A program made the translations under genes and the position numbers. From Pelagomonas calceolata (taxonomy: Eukaryota; Sar; Pelagophyceae; Pelagomonadales; Pelagomonadaceae), in assembly GCA_918797485.1 (NCBI GenBank), contig CAKKNE010000005.1, positions 1,116,001 through 1,180,000 on the forward strand: a DNA stretch of 64,000 bases, written 5' to 3'. Under the pieces are notes generated by a model. It saw nothing but the letters and a program-made list of their open reading frames with translations. It did not search any database and was not told the DNA's origin. Within the stretch, counting starts at the first letter, position 1. The number at the start of each line of letters is the position of its first letter. Of this stretch, positions 47,294-54,297 are shown in pieces.

Positions 47294-49063
47294 TTACCCG
47301 AGCGCCCGCTTCACGCGGAGCCGCTCGCCCGCCTTGAGCCCGACCTCGCGGAGCAGGTCCATCAAATCGCCCGCGCGGTGCGCTTCCAGGATCGCTTCCA
47401 AATCAATCTCCTCGTCCTCGAAGGCGTCTACCTTATCACCGAGCCGCGCCGCCTCCAGCAAATCCCGGAGCGACGCCGGCTCCTCCGAGGGCGGCGGCTC
47501 CGGCGCTTTCGACGGCGACGCCGGCGGCACGAAGCGCTGGATGGGCATAGCGCGCCTTTCAGGAGCCGCCGTCGCGGACCGCGCCTGCACGACGTCGGGC
47601 GGCGGCGCCACATCCACTGATGCGGCGGGCACGGCGTATTTGGTCTCGAGGCGCTGCATGAGCTCCGACGCGCGAGACGACCGGCGCTCCGGCGACTCTG
47701 GAGAGGGCGCTTTGTACGCATCAGGCGCGCGCCAGGCCGGCAAGGCGTCATCCGAAACCAACTCCGCGGCGGCCGCCGCGAGTCTCCGGGGATCCGCGCC
47801 GGGCTTGGCCGCGGGGTGACCCCGCTGATGTAACCTCTCAAGAGACGCGATCAGATCAGGACCTTTCTCCGACGTGCTCAGCTCCGCCTTCAGCGCCTCG
47901 AGACTCCGCTCCAACTCATGGGACCGCGCAAACACGTCGACGACCGCGTGCTCGCGCATGTCCGCGATGGCCCGCGCTTCCTCCGCCCTTCTCGCGAAGT
48001 CATCGAGTTTCGCCTCGACGGCCTTGAGGTCCTCGAGAGCTTTCCTTTCATCCGCCGCGGCACCCGATACCGTTTTAGCGTGCTCCTGCCTCCGAAATTC
48101 CGCCATGACCGGGTCCTCGGTCTCCTCGAACTGTCGAGCTTCCTCGGCACCACCATCAATCCTATCGTGCAAGACTCGCGTCTCGAAGTCGAAGAGCGCC
48201 TGTTCCTTCAACTCACAGACCTGGAAGTCTTGCAACGACGACGCCCAGGCCGCCGCCGCTGCGCGAGAGCGGAACACGGCCACCTTGTGGGCGTTCGTCT
48301 CGACCAGGGAGCCTCGTTCATCAACAACGACCCACCGCCACTTCCTCACTTCTTGCTGGGCCAGCTCTGTGGACGGTAGGTCGCCGTCCAACGCTCTCAA
48401 CACGTTCTCTCGTCCTAAGTCAAGAGCGACGTGCCGCGGCGAGCGCTGCTGGTCGTCTTCCGCGTCCGGGTCCGCGCCATGTCGCACCAATATAGAAGCG
48501 ACGCGCGCGTTGCCGTCGATACAGGCGTAGTGCAAAGCTGTTCTTCCTGCTTTATCTCTCAGATGGACGTCGGAACCCATCCGCAGCAACTCCTCGGCAC
48601 TCCGCGCCGCGCCGGACTCCGCAGATAGGGAGAGCGCGTGGCGCCCGTCCCGGTCGACGGCGTCGATGGCAAAATCACGCCCGCCCCACTTCTGGAGCGC
48701 GAAGCAGCAGTTCGCTCTATCGGAAGCCGCCGCCGCGTGGAGCGCCGTGCGGCCGGACGCGTCCTCCGCCGTCACGGCCGCGCCTCCTCGCAATAACGTC
48801 GCGACGGCGCCGTCCGAGCCCCGGATGCAGGCGAGGTGCAGCGCCGCGAGGCCGTCGGCCGGGCGCCTGGCGTCGAGATCTACTTTCTCTGAACAAGTAG
48901 CCCGCAGGACCTCGAGCTGTCCTTTTTCGGCGGCCGTCCAGAGCCGCTCCTGCGGCGTTGTCTGTTCTTCTTCTTGAGGACGCGTGGAGCGCTGGCTCCG
49001 GCTCGCTTCGGCGACGGCGGCGTCGAGCGCTTCGTGTTTTTTGGTCGTGAGGAGGTGGCTCAT
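47294..49063 (-). CDS. Ankyrin-repeat, coiled-coil and SAM-domain protein
   Basis: The 589-residue protein has five ankyrin repeats at about 35-220 (GLAALHLACIRGSDGAVATLL, GRTALHAAAASDRANCC, GRTALHYACIDGNARVASILV). A coiled coil follows at about 300-400, then a disordered Pro/Ser/Arg linker. A C-terminal SAM-like helical domain covers about 530-589 (LRDLLEAARLGDKVDAFEDEEID, DLMDLLREVGLKAGERLRVKRAL). It resembles signalling scaffolds in which SAM oligomerises and ankyrins bind targets. The ATG at 49063 is the first in frame. An upstream palindromic element lies at 49219-49242. Confidence 0.85.
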   Translation of the reverse strand: MSHLLTTKKHEALDAAVAEASRSQRSTRPQEEEQTTPQERLWTAAEKGQLEVLRATCSEKVDLDARRPADGLAALHLACIRGSDGAVATLLRGGAAVTAEDASGRTALHAAAASDRANCCFALQKWGGRDFAIDAVDRDGRHALSLSAESGAARSAEELLRMGSDVHLRDKAGRTALHYACIDGNARVASILVRHGADPDAEDDQQRSPRHVALDLGRENVLRALDGDLPSTELAQQEVRKWRWVVVDERGSLVETNAHKVAVFRSRAAAAAWASSLQDFQVCELKEQALFDFETRVLHDRIDGGAEEARQFEETEDPVMAEFRRQEHAKTVSGAAADERKALEDLKAVEAKLDDFARRAEEARAIADMREHAVVDVFARSHELERSLEALKAELSTSEKGPDLIASLERLHQRGHPAAKPGADPRRLAAAAAELVSDDALPAWRAPDAYKAPSPESPERRSSRASELMQRLETKYAVPAASVDVAPPPDVVQARSATAAPERRAMPIQRFVPPASPSKAPEPPPSEEPASLRDLLEAARLGDKVDAFEDEEIDLEAILEAHRAGDLMDLLREVGLKAGERLRVKRALG

Positions 49064-49218
49064 GCCAGAGGGGCTCTCACAGGTTGTTGGAGCTGTGGCG
49101 CGGGCTGCGAGTTGTTACGCGTGGCCGCAGCGATGGATGGCGCTCAGATCCTCGCCAAATTGATTGTCGTCGCCACTGCGTATTACCGCGTCGATTTTTT
49201 TTTTTTTGCGCGCTGTGT

Positions 49219-49242
49219 GCTAGCGGTATGTAAGACACTAGG
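49219..49242. promoter_or_regulatory. GCTAGCGG...GTAAGACACTAGG element
   Basis: A near-consensus copy lies 156 bp upstream of the ankyrin-SAM gene and 262 bp upstream of the small frame at 49504 on the other strand. A T tract precedes it. Confidence 0.7.
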
Positions 49243-49503
49243 ATCTGTACAGATCGATCTTGGTGCACACGAATTGTTCTTCACGCCGAAAGACGAGTGC
49301 GAGGACGATTCAAACGGGTTTGGATCAAGCACTGGAAACAGCAGAGACTGTGCTAAAGCACCATCTCGCGCTGAGGCTCGCCTTGCTATCCTAATTCTAT
49401 CTGGGGCCGACGACAAAGGCCGAACGTTGCTACCTTACCCGACGAGGGCTTACTCGAGTCTCAATTGTAGACCCCAACTGAGAGCGCTCTCGAAGAAGGC
49501 GCC

Positions 49504-49662
49504 ATGTCCCTGGACTCTGGAACCCTGAAGGCCGATGTCGGCCTGCGCAAGAAGACGCCGGCCGACAAGGTGCGAGACGCCGGCGCGAATTTAAACGCGC
49601 GCTTCGCGAAGCTTCGCGGCGCGACGCCGGAGAGCCGCGCGCGCGCCGCGGGCGCGCGCTAG
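49504..49662 (+). CDS. Possible 52-residue basic protein
   Basis: An ATG frame with GC-ending codons encodes a helical, Lys/Arg/Ala-rich peptide starting MSLDSGTLKADVGLRKKTP. Codon use matches neighbours and a promoter-like element lies 262 bp upstream. No family is recognised. Confidence 0.4.
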   Translation: MSLDSGTLKADVGLRKKTPADKVRDAGANLNARFAKLRGATPESRARAAGAR

Positions 49663-49956
49663 GCGGCGCGGCGCGCGACCCGGTCCTAGGCCGACCCACG
49701 ACCCACGACCACGAGCCCCTATCTAACCACTCCGACTCGGGCCCGCCGCCGATGAATCGGCGACGCGCGGTGTCTCCCCCCCAGGGGCTCCGCCCACTAG
49801 TCCTAGCACCGTAACATCGATGGGGACGCGAAGTGGAGTCGCAGTTGTAAGTTAGGGAGGGCGGCGCGGGGCGGGGCCCCGCCGCGGCGCCGGGGCGGCG
49901 GGTCTGGGTCGGTACAGCTCCAGACGTGCGGCGGCGAATTGGGGCCGGCGGGGCGC

Positions 49957-50427
49957 CTAGCGGCCGGTCATCTCGCAGGCCGCCGGGCCGCCGACGCCGT
50001 CCAAGTCTTTGTGCTCGTCGAGCCACTTCTGGGTGAAGGGCGGCGTGCAGCAGCCGGCGTTCGGCATGACCTGCAGGCCCGGGCAGCAGGGCAGGACGCA
50101 GACGGGCGCGGGCACGTACTCGTCGTCGAACGGCAACGCCGCCGCGCCCTTGAGGCAGAGGCAGCTCTGGCGGCCCTTGCAGCACACGGCCGGCGCCTTG
50201 AGCCCGCACGAGCAGCAACCGCAGCCGCAGTGGCAGATCTCGCCCTTGTCCTTGTCCGCCGCGATCGGGCCCGGGCCGAGGACGGCCTCGCCCGCCGCGC
50301 AGCAGTACTTGCCGAAGCAGCACAGCTCCTCGCCTTCCGAGACGCAGCAGACCTTGATGTCGGTGGGGTCGATGGCGATGTATGTGCACCCTAAGGCCTG
50401 TACGGTCATGTAGTCCTTGGGCGCCAT
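49957..50427 (-). CDS. Cysteine-rich protein of unknown function
   Basis: The 156-residue protein has 23 cysteines (about 15 percent), in CC pairs and a dense cluster ICHCGCGCCSCG, then VCCKGRQSCLC and VCVLPCCPG. No signal peptide is evident from the ATG at 50427 (MAPKDYMTVQALGC). An upstream open extension is Pro/Arg-rich and unlikely to be coding. The spacing fits a metal-binding (Zn, Cu or Fe-S) or disulphide-rich protein, or a PLAC8-like Cys-rich membrane-associated protein. PLAC8 similarity is limited to CCxxxxCxxC-like motifs. Function is unknown. Confidence 0.65.
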   Translation of the reverse strand: MAPKDYMTVQALGCTYIAIDPTDIKVCCVSEGEELCCFGKYCCAAGEAVLGPGPIAADKDKGEICHCGCGCCSCGLKAPAVCCKGRQSCLCLKGAAALPFDDEYVPAPVCVLPCCPGLQVMPNAGCCTPPFTQKWLDEHKDLDGVGGPAACEMTGR

Positions 50428-50711
50428 GGTGCTCTGATCGGGTGACGGCGGCCTGCGGGGGACGGCGCGTCGCGGGGCAGCCCCCTTTTTTGGCTCGGCG
50501 CGGCGGCCGGCAGCCCCCTCTTTTGGCTCGGCGCGGCGCCCGCCGGCCGCGCCGGACGCGCCGTGGCTCGGGGGGCTTGCGGGGCGCGGGCGCGTCGTTG
50601 GCGGACGCGGGCGGTGGCTTGTTGTGGCTTTTTTTTTGCCGGAACAGTGGCAGTGCGAAAAAGGACGCACTGATCGACGACGACGGGTTTTTAGCCCCCC
50701 ACCCCGCACGA

Positions 50712-50974
50712 AACTTAAGCACGGCCAGTGGCGGAGGTCGTTTAGCGACGGACTACAACAAGTTCACTCGGCGTTGCCGGGTGGTGGCGCAATCGGCGCG
50801 GCGGTCGGCCGCGTCATATTTCGGACCGACCGGATTACCTGGGCAAGCAGGCGGCGCACAGGCCGGTCAACCAGGGCTAGCTCATAGTCCTCTCTTTACT
50901 CATACAGGTAGCGGTGACACGACTCGGCCTGGGCATGTGGCAGACGATTACAATCCTCAAGTGCCCCCCCAGGC
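50712..50974 (+). repeat. Inverted repeat copy A (263 bp)
   Basis: From CTTAAGCACGGCCAGTGG to GTGCCCCCCCAGG this copy is about 98-99 percent identical to the reverse complement of 52761-53022. Its forward frame is open and reads ASGGGRLATDYNKFTRR, but no start codon or domain is recognised. Confidence 0.85.
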
Positions 50975-51637
50975 AGTGTAAGAATCAAATTTCTAGACGG
51001 ATAGTCCTATGAGTCTAGTGGACTCTTGGGAGGCTAGTAGGCCGGTAGTAGGGGGGTAGATTAATCTAGGGTACGGGTTTTATGGTTCAGCAAAAGTGGG
51101 TTAAAATGGGATAAGACCGGGGAAATATCGGCGTATCGGGCTGCCTTTGGCCCCAGGCACGTCGCTGGGGGCTGCCTGGGGCAGGGGACACCCGGGGAGC
51201 GCGTAAAAGGCTGTCGCGCGGGTTACCGTAGTTATGGCGCGGCGGCGGCCGCCGGCGCCACGGCGCCCCTCGCGATGACCCTCGCGCTCGTCGGCGCCAT
51301 GGTCCTGGCGTCACTGGCGTGAGCCCCCATCGACAACTTCCCCTTTGCACACATCTCACTCCCATCGCCCACCCATTTATGGGTGTATGGCATTTGCGCA
51401 TATCCCTCTCCCATCGCCCCGTCGGACAACGGTGTAAATTACTGAGTTATCCGGGTTCGCCGCCGAGGCCCTCGGTGCACAACTGAATCACTAGGCCCTC
51501 CTCGACGCGCGGGCCGGCGAGACCGCGCGCTGGCACGTGTTGTGCCACTGCGTCCGGTTATTTCCGAGGTTCATAACCTGAATAGCGTTAAATAACCGGT
51601 CGGCGTCGGGATCAAGAATCGGCTGAATCCCGCGTGG
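50975..51637. other. Non-coding-looking spacer inside the inverted repeat pair
   Basis: This 663-bp stretch is less GC-rich than the genes and contains CTAG-rich and CCCATCGCCC-type short repeats near 51320-51420. No supported gene is seen. Confidence 0.4.
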
Positions 51638-51659
51638 GCTAGCGCTGTAAGACACTAGC
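51638..51659. promoter_or_regulatory. GCTAGCGCTGTAAGACACTAGC-type element
   Basis: A consensus copy with two or so fewer spacer bases lies 80 bp upstream of the proline-rich gene at 51739. Confidence 0.7.
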
Positions 51660-51738
51660 AAAAGCAAGCACCATATTTTTAGTTCACATCTTTGGGATCG
51701 GCACCCCAAAAGGCTGCCCGCTTACTCTTGAAGCATCT

Positions 51739-52404
51739 ATGCAGGGCCAAGTCGTTCTCCAGGGGGAGATCGTGGCCGCGGAGGCGCCGCCCCAGCCATA
51801 CGCCGCGGAGGCGCCGCCCCAGCAGCCATACGCCGCGGAGGCGCCGCCCCAGCAATACGCCACGGAGGCGCTGCCCCAGCAGCCATACGCCACGGCCCAA
51901 CCAGTATATGTGCAGCCACAGCCTGTATACTCTCAGCCCGCACCAGTCGTCATGCCACCGGCCGCACCGCAGACCGTTCAGGTCCAGATTCCGGCCGGCA
52001 TGATGCCCGGTTCAGTTTTCGACGTACAAGCGAACGGCCACAGGATACGGGTGACGGTTCCCGCGGGTGGCAGCACAAGATACCATGCGATTGCTGGGCC
52101 TGCTGTGTCGCCGGGCCCACGTACTTCACCATCAAATACTGGCCGCCCGGCGGGCAGCCCGGCGGAGGGGGGCGTTGGTAGCCCATCATGCCCGGCATCA
52201 TCATGCCCGGCTGCATCATCATGCCCGGCTGCATCATCACCGGCTGAGAGAACTGCGGTGCGGCAGGCGGCATCACGACTGGTGATACTGGTTGGGCCTG
52301 GAGCGGCGCCTCACCCTCCTCCTCCCACCAGTTTTGCTTGCCAGTGTTCGGGTCAAACTTCGGAATGGGCTGCCCCGTGCTGGCATCGAACCGCGGCCCA
52401 GTAG
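51739..52404 (+). CDS. Proline/glutamine-rich protein (C-terminus uncertain)
   Basis: The frame encodes up to 221 residues. The first 110 look real: degenerate EAPPQQPYA repeats, a Val/Tyr/Pro-rich segment, then TVQVQIPAGMMPGSVFDVQ and GHRIRVTVPAGG, a beta-rich motif. Beyond about 113 the frame overlaps the 3' half of an opposite-strand gene (51950-52417) and becomes low-complexity Ser/Pro/Ala. The true 3' end may therefore be earlier or spliced. A promoter-like element lies 80 bp upstream. Confidence 0.5.
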   Translation: MQGQVVLQGEIVAAEAPPQPYAAEAPPQQPYAAEAPPQQYATEALPQQPYATAQPVYVQPQPVYSQPAPVVMPPAAPQTVQVQIPAGMMPGSVFDVQANGHRIRVTVPAGGSTRYHAIAGPAVSPGPRTSPSNTGRPAGSPAEGGVGSPSCPASSCPAASSCPAASSPAERTAVRQAASRLVILVGPGAAPHPPPPTSFACQCSGQTSEWAAPCWHRTAAQ

Positions 52405-52417
52405 GCTTGTCTGACAT
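51950..52417 (-). CDS. Proline/methionine-rich protein with FD-x-TG-x-PIPKFD motif
   Basis: The protein starts MSDKPTGPRFDASTGQPIPKF and continues with FDPNTGKQNWWEEE, then VVMPPAAPQ and repeats of MMQPGMM. A second ATG 21 bp upstream (52438) is also in frame. The Met/Pro-rich region and the FDP-x-TG-x-QNWW motif suggest an adaptor-type protein; no enzyme domain is seen. The 3' end overlaps the convergent gene on the plus strand, so the last third is doubtful. It shares the VVMPPAAPQ segment with that gene. Confidence 0.5.
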   Translation of the reverse strand: MSDKPTGPRFDASTGQPIPKFDPNTGKQNWWEEEGEAPLQAQPVSPVVMPPAAPQFSQPVMMQPGMMMQPGMMMPGMMGYQRPPPPGCPPGGQYLMVKYVGPATQQAQQSHGILCCHPREPSPVSCGRSLVRRKLNRASCRPESGPERSAVRPVA

Positions 52418-52464
52418 CGTGCTGTGTGCCTCTCCCATATCATGATATCAGATGATATCATAAT

Positions 52465-52488
52465 GCTAGCTTGCTGTAAGACACTAGG
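52465..52488. promoter_or_regulatory. GCTAGCTTGCTGTAAGACACTAGG-type element
   Basis: A near-consensus copy lies 48 bp upstream of the minus-strand gene starting at 52417, or 27 bp upstream of its alternative ATG at 52438. An AT-rich ATGATATCA palindromic run sits between. Confidence 0.68.
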
Positions 52489-52559
52489 AACAATTCCACA
52501 CCCTAACGGGGGGCGTCCCAGAAAGAGGGGGGGGCGTGCGAGTCCATGCGACTAAGCCC

Positions 52560-52589
52560 TTGTCGAATACCTAGTCAGGTATTCGACAA
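52560..52589. repeat. 13-bp-arm perfect inverted repeat (hairpin)
   Basis: TTGTCGAATACCT, loop AGTC, AGGTATTCGACAA. A second short palindrome, TAGCGATATTCGCTA, follows at about 52622-52636. Both lie in an AT-richer patch outside any gene. Confidence 0.8.
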
Positions 52590-52760
52590 ACTGAAATTCG
52601 GGATTTGTTAATTTCGGATTTTAGCGATATTCGCTACCGAACCGCGCACTCTACTTGCAAGCACCTGCTGATCGGGCTCCCTAATCGTCGCGGTGCTTCT
52701 TCTTGGTGGCCGACTCGCGCGGCGTCGCGGGCTGGCCGGCCGGCTTTGGGAGCAGGGTCC

Positions 52761-53022
52761 GCCTGGGGGGGCACTTGAAGATTGTAATCGTCTGCCACAT
52801 GCCCAGGCCGAGTCGCGTCACCGCTACCTGTATGAGTAAAGAGAGGACTATGAGCTAGCCCTGGTTGACCGGCCTGTGCGCCGCCTGCTTGCCCAGGTAA
52901 TCCGGTCGGTCCGAAATATGACGCGGCCGACCGCCGCGCCGATTGCGCCACCACCCGGCAACGCCGAGTGAACTTGTTGTAGTCCGTCGCCAAACGACCT
53001 CCGCCACTGGCCGTGCTTAAGT
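52761..53022 (-). repeat. Inverted repeat copy B (262 bp)
   Basis: This is the reverse complement of 50712-50974 with about three substitutions. The minus-strand frame is open across it and continues at both ends without an ATG, so it may be an exon or a remnant. Copies A and B enclose the convergent proline-rich genes. Confidence 0.85.
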
Positions 53023-54067
53023 TAGGAACGGTCTTGGACACCAGCTTGATCAAACGTCTGCAAAAAAACGCAGTAGAAAACCCGTTTTTTTCGTGCGATG
53101 GCCGCGCAAACAAAAAGTATTACACGAAGCGTACCCAGACGGCCTGCCCCCAGCACCATGCTGGGTCTGCTTCGAAGACCGTCCTCTACAATGGGCCCGC
53201 GGGCCGTCCCATGCCTACAACACAAAACGCTCGCCGGCGGCGCGTCAGCCTGGCGCACGCGTCGCCGCCGAGTGTGCACCGAGGCCGTTCCCGCGCGAGG
53301 ACCGCGATCAGCATGCAGTGGCCACGCCATCAATGAGTCGTCGCCGCCAGGAGCGCAAAGTAATCACATGACGCGGACGTCTAACTGCCGGCCCAGCGAC
53401 CGGTCCGCGATCTTCGAAGTGGAGCCGCACTAGTTCCCCCTGACAGCACGTTTCGAGGTCTCCAGTTTTTCTTCCCACAGGCTTGCTGGCGTATGAAACT
53501 CGTAAGACTCGTATCGTCGTAGCGAGCGCCGCCAGCAGTTTCAGATCATGATATGCGCATCAGCGGCGTGTGGTAAGAGGTCGACGAAGCGCGTGAAGTG
53601 GTCTGCAGAGTCCGGGAGCTTGATCTTCGAGGGGCGGGGTGGTCTTGCATCGTCGTCGGGAGGCCGACGTAAGCTGGAGACGGTTGCGGCGTCACTCGTG
53701 CGGTTCAGCGCGGCGCGACGACGCACGTGTCGGAGCACTGTTCGCCCTTCCGCACCCGTTTGGCGCTGTGAGCTGGGACGCGTGGTCCAGCGTCGCGGCG
53801 TGCGGCTGTGTCCTCTCCGGCTCTGTCGACAGTGACGAGCGAGCGTCCGTGGCAGACTTTTCGAGCCGCGCGTGCGACGCCGCAGCACAGCCCTGTTCAC
53901 GAGCAGCCTGGCTGCCGACCGCTTGGCAGCGCAGCGCCAGAGAGACGTCGGACGGCAGCCGCTCGGCAATGAGAGCCAACTTTATCACTGCTTCGGCGGT
54001 GCAGCGCTGCAGAAATGCTACCTTTGCGCGGAGGGGCCGAGCTGGGCACGGCTCAAGCCAAGCGGTA
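53023..54067. other. Spacer without a supported gene
   Basis: This 1045-bp stretch has several overlapping open frames on both strands. The most protein-like is a minus-strand frame at about 53692-54066 containing TAEAVIKLALIAERLPSDV, but it lacks a clear start and domain, so no gene is called. Confidence 0.3.
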
Positions 54068-54091
54068 GCTAGCGGTCTGTAAGACACTAGC
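54068..54091. promoter_or_regulatory. GCTAGCGGTCTGTAAGACACTAGC-type element
   Basis: A consensus copy lies 207 bp upstream of the membrane-protein gene at 54298. Confidence 0.72.
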
Positions 54092-54297
54092 AAGCAGCCA
54101 GGGAGGAAGCCCTTCCGTTGCGTTACTGGTGAACGGCTTGTTGGCCAGCCGTTTAAAGGCATCAGCAGTGCACGACGTAACCGCACGCTGACGTTTCAGA
54201 AGTTACGCGAGCCTCGGAAACCTAGCAGCGCTCATATCCAATTTTAGCGGAGCAGGCTCAAAGACGCAAACCCAGCCGTCACCGCTTTGCAGCAGCC

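Noticed and set aside
50428-50722. N-terminal extension of the Cys-rich gene
   Set aside because: It is Arg/Pro low-complexity and the internal ATG at 50427 begins the patterned sequence.
50712-53022. Inverted repeats as terminal repeats of a transposon
   Set aside because: No transposase-like frame, no target duplication at the ends; kept only as inverted duplication.
53692-54186. Minus-strand frame with helical-looking sequence
   Set aside because: No start codon downstream of the promoter element fits, no domain is recognised, and the other strand has an equally long frame.
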